This document shows positions 11,753 to 21,911 of a stretch of DNA of 64,000 nt, piece after piece (the stretch's first letter is position 1; each line of letters opens with the position of its first letter). This DNA is from Undaria pinnatifida (Eukaryota; Sar; Phaeophyceae; Laminariales; Alariaceae). Made by a program: the position numbers and the translations under genes. The DNA lies in contig JABAKD010000023.1 in assembly GCA_012845835.1 (NCBI GenBank), forward strand, positions 19,950,691 to 20,014,690, in the 5' to 3' direction. The notes below the pieces were generated by a model. The model had not been told where the DNA came from. It saw nothing but the letters and a program-made list of their open reading frames with translations, and did no database searches.

Positions 11753-14328
11753 GTGCAGACGGAGACCCGGAGGTCCGAACCGACTGGGGCCTCTGCGCAC
11801 TGCTGGAAATACTTTGAGTGCTACGCCAAACGGAAACTCAAAGCGTATGCCGTTTGCAAGCTGTGCGTGGATCAGCAGGAGTTGGAACGAGCAGAGATCA
11901 AGTTCGCCCAGTCGCCATCAAACATGATCAGGCACCTCAACACCGAATTTCCCGCTCATCGAGACGCTCAACATGATGTATTGGCCACAAGTCGGGCAAG
12001 TCACCTGCGACGCCTTTAAGCGCGGGGGCGGCGTCGGGGGCGAGCAGCGGCTCAAAGGCTTCGGCGGGGATCGAGAGCTACTTCAGCAAGGATACCTCGG
12101 GTTGGCACCAACATCTGGTGCGATGGATGGCGACGAACGCCATCCCGTTCTCGGTGAGACATGTGTCATTATTTTTCTGTATCTTCGCTGAAAGTATAAG
12201 TATGTGAAAAACTCTGTGCGAAGTAGTATCTACATGATATGTAGAAAATCAGGTGAACAACACGGATTATGTTTTGTTTTGAGTACATTTTATATTTCAT
12301 ATTACCTCGTAAGTTTAAATATTAAACAAATTGTGAGTATGAGAGTAGCTTTGTTATATCATACGAAGGAGTATGTTTTATGAGCTAATGCATTTTTTCT
12401 CCGTGTGCATGTTGGTGTTTTCCCCCCGAGTATCGAGCAGTTGGTTCCGATGTATGTTTGCTACGATTTTGATGTCTTGGTGTTCCATGTTTTCCCCCGA
12501 TCGCATCAAAGCACCAAACGCTAGCCATACGCGGCACAGTACGGTAACAACATGCAGTACGGTGGTCTCTCCTCCCCCCCTCATGTCAAAACTACAGATG
12601 CTGGCGGATGGCAGCTTCAAGGCTATGGTACATTCCATGCGCCCAAGTGCCCGCGTTCCTGAGAAGAAAGACTGCGTGACCACCATGCGCGCTGTCAAGA
12701 CGGCCATGATAGAGAAAGTATCAAGACTGATCAAGGGCGAGCACGTGTGCATCACCACCGACGGCTGGACCTCTTGCGCCAACGATACATACATGTTGCT
12801 GACCGTCACCCTGACCTCCAGTGTCTGGCAGCTCGTCAATCTCTCGGTGGACTGCAGCAAGTCGGAAGGAACTACGTCAGGTGAAGCTCTTCCTGCTGGT
12901 ACCAAAGCCACGTTGGCTAAGCATGGTCTGACCGGCAATGTTACAGTTGTTACCACTGACTGTGAGGCTTCAATGGTAAAGATGGGGCGCCCTCTCGAAG
13001 AAGACGCCGTTTGCACCCACATCGGCTGCTGCAACCACCGAATTGAAAGCACCACTTCCATCGTCTTCAACGGGCCGGGGGTCAAAAAGGTTATGGCCTT
13101 GGCCCGCGGCTTGGTAACGCGATACACGGCATCAAGCCAGGCGGCCGACAGGCTCAAGCAGTTTGTCAAGACGTACCTTAATGTTGACAACAAACGGGTG
13201 ATCCAGGACGTGGCAACCAGGTGGTGGTCCACATGCAGCATGATAGCGCGACTGTTGGAGCTTGAGGTACCAATTTAAGATGCATGAGGCGGCGGACAAG
13301 CTGGACCCGATGCTTTCGGCCGCCGATTGGGAGGTCCTCAAGATGATATTGCCTATCCTGGAACCTTCAGGCAGACCCAGACTTTGCTTGTGGGCCGCAA
13401 GTATGTGACGAGTAGCTTAGTGGTACCCTTCATCTACGACCTCCGCAACAGCCTCGAGGACGCGATCGAGGACCTCAACGATCTACCGCCCAGCTCGGAC
13501 GCCGACGTCAGCACGGCGAAGGCGGCAGTGATGCCGTGCATCAACGCGCTTCGAGACGATTTCATCAAGCGGTGGGGAGACGGAAGCGACATCCTGATCT
13601 ACACGGAAGGCCCCAGGCGGAAACCATGTGGTTTCAAGCCTGTGCAGTTGCTAGCGACCGCGCTCGACCCTCGCACTAAGATCCTGTACGGAGTGGCCAA
13701 GGACAAGAAGGCCGACGTTTGGAAGCTCGTGCAGGAAGAGGCGGTGAAGATCGCCCTGGAAAGCCGTAATGCCGAAACCGCTCAGCGTGCGTCGTCGCAG
13801 CAAGGACCAGAAGCAGCGGCAGGACCGGCATCACGGACCACCAGTGCGGGCGCACAGGACTCCTCGTCAACGCGCCGGCGCCGTGGTGGTGGTGGATTCA
13901 TGGCGGCGGCGCAAGCTGTTGGAGCCGCACGAACCCAGCAGCTGGACGAAGGCACTGATATCTCCACGACCAGCCTCATCAAGAACTCGGTGCGGGTGGA
14001 GCTCACAGCTTTCAAGGCATCCACAGGTATCAAGATGTACGAGGAAGACAAGGAAGGCACAAGGGTGTACCTTGACCCCTTGGACTGGTGGCGGGTACGG
14101 TGCACAGACTACCCGCACTTGGCCAACCTCGCCCGCCGTGTCCTGGCGATTCCTGCCACTCAGGCAGAGTCCGAGCGTCTGTTTTCCTGCGCTGGAAACA
14201 TCGTCACGAAGAATCGCAACAACTTGGCCCCCACCACCGTCGAGCTGCTCGTCCTCCTGCGCCATTCGTGGAAGATAGTGGAGGAGTGGAAAGCATCCAA
14301 TAACGCCGCGGCCGCGAAGAGGGGGTAG
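11753..14328 (+). pseudogene. hAT transposase (BED finger, intron, dimerisation domain), frameshifted
   Basis: 11753-11985 encodes a BED-type zinc finger: CKLC near residue 40, then SNMIRHLNTEFPAH. After a frameshift near 11970-11990, SKASAGIESYFSKDTSGWHQHL runs on to ATNAIPFS and an intron (12154-12597). The second exon has the catalytic-core features EHVCITTDGWTS and VVTTDCEASMVK, then ATRWWSTCSM. A 13-bp insertion-like disruption at 13267-13279 and another shift near 13366 are followed by FRQTQTLLVGRKYVTSSLVVPFIYDL and the intact dimerisation block DPLDWWRVRC...PATQAESERLFSCAGN (conserved Glu present), ending at a stop at 14326. A Gln/Ala/Arg-rich insert occupies about 13790-13960. Gln-rich codons just upstream (11590-11650) may belong to the original N-terminus. 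Such enzymes cut out and reinsert the element. Confidence 0.85.
12154..12597 (+). other. Spliceosomal intron in hAT transposase
   Basis: The donor TCG|GTGAGA at 12153/12154 follows the codon for the last S of NAIPFS. The acceptor is a pyrimidine-rich stretch with ACTACAG|ATG at 12597/12598. Both exon ends are phase 0, and joining them gives IPFS-MLADGSFKAMVHSMRPSARVP, as expected for this part of a hAT protein. Length 444 bp. The 12373 frame simply reads through the intron. Confidence 0.75.
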
Positions 14329-15069
14329 GGTAGTGGCCGTCTGTGCTGGGGAGGGTTTCAGTTTTGTTCTCTCCGGAAAGGTTTTGGCGAAAATAATCGC
14401 CATCCAAATGAAGATGCTTGTTGTGTTGGTACAAGCAGCTGTAATATGTGCGCGGTGTAGTTTTCGGTTGGGGAGCTTTGGAACCGTTGTCGTCTCCTTG
14501 TAATCTGTCGCTACCGTTGCTTTTCTAGCTACTGTTCTCCTCGGTATACCAACTGATTGCATTCGTGTTCATTTATTTTTCTCCATTGGCGTTTGACTTG
14601 TGGCGGGGGGTTGGGGTTTGGTGGGAGATATTCCACCGGTTTCTACTAGTTTCTACGGAGTACAATAAGCTATGGAATGATCTTACGATTATTAGTTGAT
14701 TCTGCTATCCATTTCAACTCATGTGAATGGATAGACTGTATCTCCCAGTATCATGGAGTTTGTAGGCGTTGCAAAGTAAGAAAAAATTGGTCGACAATTG
14801 ATCCTTTCTCCCATGTCAACAACGAAAAAAAAGTGAGTTTTCCCCGCGACAGTGCCTCTGTCAGATGAGCCAAAAAAGCTTATTTTTTATGCTCTAGTGA
14901 AACCAAATCGCGTAAAAAAGCGCCTCCGGCGGGGCCCTCCGGGGGCGCTTCCGGCGGGGCCCCCTCACCAGCCGGGGGGGCCACCAGTATCGTGATCGGA
15001 TCCAGTATACTGGCTGCTGTCGCAGCCAGTACATTTTGTACTGGCGCTGCGCGCCAGTACCCAACCGTA

Positions 15070-15410
15070 AGAAATGAAGGTACTAATGCTGTAAGGACAG
15101 CCTAGATACATTACGGTGATGATGCTGTCGTAGCCTACCAACTATCTGGTACCGCTAAGGTTCTGGGCACATAAGTGCAAGGTTACCGAACCTACAGAAT
15201 ATGTAGTAGTAGCTGCGACTTTCATGTGCCCCGCGTATAAACATTCGGGTGCAACTTCAAACTGATTGTTGCTGAGCCCAGCGCATTTGATGCGCTTACA
15301 ACAGTACACGTGCTACTACATGCTGTGTAACCTTGTGTGTAACCAGCAAGAAACAATCTACCCCCACGCACGTCAGGCACATGAAAATTTCTGGAAAAAA
15401 TGACCAAAAA
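15070..15410. other. No recognisable gene
   Basis: Only short frames on the minus strand (15222-15407). Nothing recognised. Confidence 0.35.
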
Positions 15411-15700
15411 ATAGCTCAGCAGTCTGTAGCAGCAACCACTTACAAGATGGGCTAGGCGAAGCCATGACCACAGACAGCCGATGTTTTTAGTTTTAGAAAC
15501 TTAAGCAGTAGACAGCAGCAGCAGCAGAAGCAGAAGCAGCGGCGGCGGCGCCACCGCGGGGGGACTGGCGGTGGCGTTGGACGCTTCGGCAACAGCGTTG
15601 CGGTATAGCGGTGAAAATTCAGCTCCAAGTACGATACCAAATCGCTGACGTTGTGAGCAGCAGCGGTTGATGGGAAAAAAACGAACCGCGGCAGCTGATG
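15410..15700 (+). repeat. Dispersed CAG/GGC-rich repeat, copy 1
   Basis: Shares GGGCTAGGCGA-GCCATGACCACAGA-AGCCGAT and a CAG/CGG-rich block with 20420-20690. It looks like one member of a non-coding dispersed family. Confidence 0.5.
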
Positions 15701-15914
15701 AAACATTTGCAGACTATAACCCAAAAAGAAACGAAAAGCCTGTCAGCAGACCCGCTAGCAGGCAACAAAACTATGATAGGCCCGCCAGCAGGCACGGAAG
15801 CCTTACAGGCCAGCCGATCAAATCAGTACTTAGTTCTATTGGTTGGATACACATCGGGGCTTAAACACGAACAGGAATTAACAAAAAAAAACGACAGAAA
15901 AAAAGGGAAAAACA

Positions 15915-15985
15915 TTAACGGCAGGCTTTGAACCCGCGACTGGTGAATACGACCAGTGTGTGTCTCCCTGCCGAACTACCGAACT
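15915..15985 (-). other. tRNA-like sequence (possible SINE head or tRNA relic)
   Basis: Read on the minus strand there is TAGTTCGGCAGG, one mismatch from a tRNA A box, then a hairpin CTGGT...ACCAG and GGTTCAAAGCC, a perfect match to the B-box consensus. T-rich tracts follow on the same strand, as in Pol III terminators or SINE tails. The D arm is short and position 33 of the anticodon loop is not T, so it is unlikely to be a working tRNA gene. Confidence 0.4.
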
Positions 15986-16423
15986 ACTGCACTACTGCCC
16001 TGTCACTGGTTTATATTTAAACGACATTTCAATGTTTATATACGTACGGCTCCGCACTTGACATTTCGGAACAGAATTTTGCGAAAAATATTGTTTTGCG
16101 TTGGCCACCACGTTACGAAGCGAGCGCGACCGACGCCGACCCCGGCATGGCCGGGTCAGGAGAGCCGAGCACGCAGATGCATGTCCAGGAAGCAGTGCGG
16201 GAAAGGTGGAGGTCAGCTCGAGTTAATTCGAAGAAGACTTAAAACCTGGTCGACATCGGAGCCTTCGGCCTCTCTCGTGCAAGCGCCAACATATTTGTAC
16301 TTGTACCTACATGAAGACAAAAACAGAGTGACCCCCCTACCTTCTCAGGGCCTAAAACCACGGTGTCGAACTAGCCGAGCACATTAGTTATTACGGAGTA
16401 TCGAATTAAAAGTGTATGTGTCA

Positions 16424-16480
16424 TACAAGGGCTCCGCTCCGCGGGCGGCTGACGCCGCCCGCTACGCTCGCGCAAGGAAG
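16424..16480 (-). repeat. Copy of GC-hairpin family (TACAAGG end)
   Basis: TACAAGGGCTCCGC is followed by a perfect hairpin GCGGGCGGC...GCCGCCCGC. It is the reverse complement of the right end of the duplication units at 59555-59602. A variant hairpin without TACAAG recurs near 16802-16850. Confidence 0.6.
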
Positions 16481-16489
16481 ATTTCAACT

Positions 16490-17160
16490 AATAAATGTGA
16501 AGGGGGTAGAAAAAAGAGGCCCATGATTTAGTGCAGCTAGCGATTTGATAATGCCAAGAGCTACTTGTGCGGAGCTGATTGCCTTGTCTATGCTGTGCTG
16601 TATGTTGGCGATGTCACGTTTTGATCGGCAGTAGTACGGGCGAGGTATGGGTATAATTTGCGAACAAAAAATGGCGAAGAGGACAAAGATGGAAAACAAA
16701 ACCAACGACGACAACGCAAAAAAACGAGTACACACACGTACCAACGGTACCTGGTACTTCGCCCAATACCTGGTGGTACTTTGTGTGTGTTGAAGAAAGC
16801 GCAGGGCTCTGCTCCGCAAGGCTGCTGATGCCGCCCGCTACGCTCGCGCAAGGAAGAATGCAACCAACTGAAATATCGAGAGATAACCCTTAGAAACATG
16901 CAAATAAAAAGGGCAGGAAGAAGAGGCCCGTGATTATTTGCTGCGAATAGCGAATTGATAATAACGCCAAGAGGTGCTCGTGCAGAGCTAATTGCCCTGC
17001 GCTGTGCTGCGAGCTTGTTGATGTCACGTTCTGAACGGAAGTACGTGCGATATTTGCGGGGGGGGGGGCGGGCATGAGGACCGAGAGAGGGCAATCAACT
17101 ACAGGGAGCAAAAAGACGAGTAGACAAAAAAACACGTACATAAACCTGGTATCTGTATCA
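16490..17160 (-). repeat. Duplicated dispersed repeat
   Basis: A block with AGGCCC(A/G)TGATT, TTTGATAAT-CCAAGAG and GATGTCACGTT occurs at 16510-16630 and again at 16920-17035. A related reverse-oriented copy lies at 52470-52740 (GAAGCTCTTGGCATTATCAATTCG). Reading frames here are repeat shadows. Confidence 0.6.
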
Positions 17161-17394
17161 TACCTGGTACTACAACTACTACTAGTAACCGCTGCTCTAT
17201 GTTCAAAAGAACGCACAGCGCCGCACGAAAGAGCGCCGCAAATAGAAGGGCAAGGCACGGCACCGCACTGCGCTGCGCTGCCGAGCTATATACAGCCGAG
17301 GTGAACTGAGCTGGGGGTGTATCGTTTGTGATCCAATAACAACGTCATATGTACAAACCTGGTGTAGTATTACTAGTACCGGTACGTGGTATGA

Positions 17395-17770
17395 TACTTC
17401 GAACATTACTGGCATGTACAAACTAGTAAAAAGTACAGCAAAGCACGCAGCATGGTAAAGCACGGCAAAGCACATCGCTGCGCTCTGCTGACCTAGAGCT
17501 GCAGGGCATCGCAGGGCACGCGCGGCGCTGCGTTGCTGTGAGCTATAGCGCTGCGGTGGGGTGCTGAGCGGCGCGGAGCTCATGAGCCAAGCCCAGATCT
17601 CAGCTGATGAAACTTCGTGAAGTACAAAACAAATGGTGGGAATCAAAGAAAGGCTAAAGCTGGACCATGCGGCAGCTAATGCACAGGCGGCAAATAAGCG
17701 GCAAATGGTAGGAACTTCAACTTACTACACAAAAGGGAAGAAAAATCGCGAAAAAGTTTAAAATCGTGTC
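17395..17770 (+). repeat. Dispersed repeat shared with 43470-43890
   Basis: Begins ATTACTGGCATGTACAAACTAG and continues through a GCA/GGC-rich zone, GATGAAACTTCGTG, AATCAAAGAAA and GGCAAATGGTAGGAA. The 43.5-kb copy matches block for block with small indels. No protein homology. Confidence 0.7.
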
Positions 17771-17837
17771 GGAAGAAAAACCAAATTTGCATGAAGCAGC
17801 TGAAAAGTCAACAAACAACTGACAAAACGAGCAGAAA

Positions 17838-18125
17838 CAAAATGTGTGTATCCCAAGAGCAGTCCTTGATATTTTTACACCAAGGCACGTATACTGGTCT
17901 ACGACCGGTAGGTCATCTTCTCCCCACTTCCATGTGATAGTTACCGGATTCACCTTACCTTCTTTACATAAACTACCGCAAACTAGTTTACATTCGCTGC
18001 CACTCTCCATTTCCTAGTGTACTCTATTAATAGTGCCTTCTCTATCTGTTCCCGCAGTACTTCGAGTGTTTCCCATATCCCCACCAAATCATCCGCAAAC
18101 ATCAACCCCGATATCTGCTGCTATT
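17838..18125 (-). pseudogene. LINE reverse transcriptase fragment (FADD box)
   Basis: The minus strand from about 18118 reads ISGLMFADDLVGIWETLEVL, then KWRVAANVN, a frameshift near 18005, and NPVTITWKWGEDDLPVVDQY followed by TCLGVKIS. FADD is the catalytic aspartate box of non-LTR retrotransposon reverse transcriptase; the downstream YxCLGVxIS block is the usual next landmark. Only this small core survives, frameshifted and without 5' or 3' parts. It appears to be a different family from the LINE copies at 26.6 and 41.7 kb. Confidence 0.8.
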
Positions 18126-18129
18126 GCTA

Positions 18130-20035
18130 AAGATTTTCATGGAGGTATGACGGGTATGAGTATAGAGGGCTCTTGGTGAGCGATCTGAAACCAGGGCAAC
18201 TGAGCATGTGCGAGGAATTCTTGATGAAAAAAGCTATTGTTGCATATGGTATCATGTAACACGTTGCTTGTCCTATTATAAACAGTACCAGGTAATGGCA
18301 TTTGGTTACTTGAAATACTAGTGGTAATGCTTTACGACCTGACGATGAATGCATGAAAAGAGCAGTTCAACCGTGTGGAGTCAATCTTGCACAAGGAACG
18401 GCTGCTTCATTCAGAAGGATAGGCTGGGGTGCCCGAGCTGCGGCGATGCCATGAGACCGGAAGGAGGCTGGCTGCCCAAGCGCAGGGACCGCCAGCAGCA
18501 GTGTTGGAGCATTGGGGTTGAAATGGATGAATATGATGCTGGGAGATTGTGATTTTGTTGTTTGAACTTTGATTGTCAGCCTGCTTGAGATTGACTTGAC
18601 TGTTTTTCTTGTTTTTGTTATGGGATGAGGCTTGCTTATTGTTGGTATGACAAATCTCGGCCAATGGCAAAGCGCACTAGATTAAATAGACCACGAGCTG
18701 CGCAGAGGCGCGTTCGGTCTAGTTCGAGTATTCGTGACTTGAGTACGTATTGTCCCGCCGACGCGTTGGTTATGCGTTGTCTGATCGCGCGGACTTACCC
18801 CATGCTTACTTGATATATGTATAGCACCGTAATATACAAAATCGTCAGGAATAACGAGGTACTATGGTTTGATTTTGCGATTTGATTATTATGTCTGTTT
18901 TTTGAGTCGGTACCGCCGTATTGGACAATGCCGTTTTAATCTGGCCGACACCATTAAGATGGCGACGTTCTCGCGGTATGTGTGGATTTTATTATCCCGG
19001 GGTTTGGTACGACGTACATGACGGGTGTCGAGGATAACGAGGGAGCGAAGAACCTGCCACAAAACCCAGTGTGCACGCCGCACTCGAAGCACATCGACGT
19101 GCGACCCCCCTTTTGCGGGAGCTTATTTTTTCGGGGAGATATTGGCTAGTCGAGTTTGAGTTTTTGAGCAGTGCAACATCCCGCCGCTGAGCGTGCTACA
19201 CATTTCGTCGTGCCCGGAGGAGGGGGGGTGCTTTTCGCCGTGCAGTGTGCAGAGTACGATTGAATCGAGTTTCTGCGGTTGTTTGCGCTTTTGTGTTATA
19301 GCGCGGAGTTTGTTTTTCCTGTTCAGCTTGTAGGCCCCGTGCTGGGTACTAGTATCTCGAGGAACTCGGGAATAATCGGAGTTTATTTGAGTCATTTTCG
19401 AGAATTGCGCCGTTTATACCTGGTATTTCCAATAATAAAACTAGTGTCGTTTTCACCTGGCAATGATTTTCCAGAGTAGTTGATGTTTGCAGCATGAGAT
19501 TGTTGTTACTTGGTTTGAGACTTGGAGGAATTATTGAATTGAGGACTGGAATTTTGGTTTTGAGTTTGTTGGGGTTCTGAGTTTTATATAAGTTCATTAC
19601 GATATGACGATGTATCAACCCTGCGATGTCGTGTTTGTCATGCAAAAAAAAAGGGGGATATTATTAATAGTGTGTTCGTGTATATGAGGAGGGGGGATGT
19701 TGTTTGTCCTCATGACCATGACGGTCATGATGCATCTTATACCAGGAAGTTCCATATTATGTTGGTAAGGGATTCATGTAAAAGGTGTAAGAGGACTGTT
19801 TGGCCGGATGTTTCCCGGCATGATTTGCCATCAGCTGTCACTCGTAGTTTTGCTCCATATGAGACCGAGTCAGGCTCGACGGCTGGATAATAAAAGAGAG
19901 TTCTGTATCACCGTCTTGAGTTCATCACCACGTCTTGCCGCGCCAGCTACGTGTCACCGTTAGAGATCTATCAACAGTATATTAAGTTAAAAAACTCCTA
20001 TCGCCACTGAAGGGAAAAAAAACAACGTCAATTAG
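18130..20035. other. No recognisable gene
   Basis: Short frames on both strands only. The frame at 19672-19890 (+) has CPHDHDGHD and CKRCKRTVW but I cannot assign it. Confidence 0.4.
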
Positions 20036-20039
20036 AGCA

Positions 20040-20700
20040 GTAAGACCAAATCTCTGACACTCAAGGTACGCGAATAGTGCGAAACTCATGCCGGAAGTCA
20101 GACCATTTGTGTATTATAGCAGCAGCAGCGGCGGGGGAAGAGGCGGCCGATGGCCCATCGAGGAATTGCGGCACAACAGCAGCAGCAGCAGTGTCTACAG
20201 CAGCAGCCGTCTGGCAAGGGGGAGGGGGCACACACACTGACTCGGCGAGCTCAAGACCACATACAGCCGATTGTTTTTTTTTAAAAACGTGCTAACAGGA
20301 AACACCAACAGCGGCAGCAGCAGCACAGCAGCTATTCTATACGAAAAAACATGATTCTATACAAGATGTAAAAAACGTCAGCTGTGAGTACGAACGATTG
20401 AATGGTTAAAACTCAACTTTGCAAGCTGCGTGGTACATGGTTATAAAAAAAAAAAAAAAAGGCGGAAAAGTTTAGGAACATGCACAGAATAGAGTGAGAG
20501 CAGCACGAGCAGCTATAACACACAGCAGCGGCGGCGGCGGGCGCAAAGGCGGGCGATAGCCCAGCAAGGAATTGCGGCACAGCAACAGTAGTGTCTACAG
20601 CAGCGGCCATCCTGCAGAAGGAACATCCACAGCACTGGCACTGGCTAGGCGAGGTCATGACCACAGAAGCCGATTTTTATTTTTACAAACAAAAACACAG
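20040..20700 (+). repeat. Dispersed CAG/GGC-rich repeat, copies 2 and 3
   Basis: 20095-20225 and 20505-20610 share TATAGCAGCAGCAGCGGCGG, AGGAATTGCGGCACA and AGTGTCTACAGCAGC. An A16 tract lies at 20444-20460. The second copy continues into GGCTAGGCGAGGTCATGACC, as at 15450. Confidence 0.6.
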
Positions 20701-20899
20701 TTAAATACGCGCGTAAGGTGTGTTTCATAGCCGGTACCAGCAAAAAAAGGGTCCCTCGGTCTTTATGAGTACAAATGAAATTCAAAACTTGCACCAATCA
20801 CAAACAAGTCCAAAGACAGCAGATGTCATCGATAATCAAATTTCAGCAGCCCAAAACGAACAGTCACCGAAATTATTCCACCAGTCAGAAGATTAACTG

Positions 20900-21434
20900 G
20901 TGATGGGCAAAAGGAAACGGCCAGTATATCTGGTTATTGATGCAGGAACAAGGAAGAACGAACCTGCTTGGCAACTAGCAGCATCAGCATCAGCAGCGAA
21001 AGATGAAATATTTCGCAGACACCCTGGTGCCTCCCTCTTGCATCAAATACGAGTATGCAGTCCGCATCGGCTGCCTGTTGCATGTCCTCCACCTCTCTGT
21101 GAACGCGTGCATGGAAAACGCTCGCCTTCCTGCCTGTCTTGCTTTTATTGCCCCCGCCCTAGGTCTTAATTTTGCTCTAACCCTCGCTCACATCCTCGAT
21201 AACGACAAACGGCCGTCAGTAATCTATGATCTTTACTCTCGTCCACGTCGAATTGACGGGACTGCGATCTCGGCGGGAACAGGCGAGTGTCTCCCGCTTG
21301 AACGACCGGACCACCCGGTCGATCCTTTGCCTGTAGCTAGTGCAGTGGATAGGGTGTCGAATTTCGTCCGTTGGCGCCTTGCCTGTAATCGCCGAGAACA
21401 CGGCGGGTTGTCGAGCAACAAACAGCAGCAGTAG
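20900..21434 (+). other. Unassigned overlapping reading frames
   Basis: Two overlapping plus-strand frames (20900-21169, beginning MMGKRKRPVYLVIDAG, and 21003-21434, containing CIKYEYAVRIGCLLHVLHLS) are open without clear homology. The base composition looks more codon-like than the surroundings. I do not recognise either and cannot say whether they are exons. Confidence 0.2.
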
Positions 21435-21742
21435 GCATGTAAAAAAAAAGTATTTCAGCAACTGGAGCTTGCCTGTACCCAGTCCGAGTTTAAATATAAA
21501 TGACGAATACACTCGGCACGTGTTATTCGAAATACGACGATATTCATATTGCCACTGAGGTATACCACCCGTATAAAACGTATACCATGTACCTGTCACG
21601 GTATGCCATATTTTACTTGGATTTTTAATTATAAAAAAAAAAGTTCTGCCGAGGTCACTGAGCCAGAGGAAGATGCAAAAAAAAGAACGGGTGCTGCTGC
21701 TGCTGATGCTGCTGTTGCTGTTGCTGATGCTGACGCTCACCT

Positions 21743-21911
21743 GTTTCTCCAGACCAGCCGCGCGTCCCTGATCCGCCCTCCTCCCCTCCACCTCGACTTC
21801 CAGTGCCTCATGAGCTTCGCGCGTGTCTGCTTCAGCGCGCTTCCTCCTCTCCGGCAATTCGGCTACCACACCATTCCTCAATAGCTCGAATTTCTCCGAC
21901 GATTGTTGCAC
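21743..21911 (-). other. Coiled-coil-like reading frame ending at a splice donor
   Basis: The minus strand encodes a charged, heptad-like stretch (SSEKFELLRNGVVAELPERR and EAHEALEVEVEGRR) ending LEKQ immediately before GTGAGC, a good splice donor. The following intron-like sequence is CAG/CTG-rich. No partner exon was identified, so this may be an exon of an unknown gene or a chance frame. Confidence 0.25.

Larger units (their letters stand above)
11272..15066 (+). mobile_element. hAT-superfamily DNA transposon (provisional ends)
   Basis: A hAT transposase gene (11753-14328) is flanked on both sides by clusters of CCAGTA/TACTGG motifs, at 11286-11370 and 14993-15062, resembling the subterminal repeats common in hAT elements. 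The outermost candidate terminal inverted repeat is GGTTGGGAACTGAG on the left (about 11274) against GGTTGGGTACTGGC on the complement of the right end (about 15052-15065). I could not find an 8-bp target duplication at these edges, so the ends are tentative. A length near 3.8 kb suits an autonomous hAT. Confidence 0.55.

Noticed and set aside
12378-13241. 287-codon minus-strand frame
   Set aside because: Antisense shadow of the hAT transposase exon.
13267-13279. A 13-bp GT...AG intron in the hAT gene
   Set aside because: Removal restores the frame, but 13 bp is far too short for spliceosomal splicing; treated as an insertion.
15915-15985. A functional tRNA gene
   Set aside because: D arm and anticodon loop are not acceptable for a normal tRNA; recorded only as tRNA-like.
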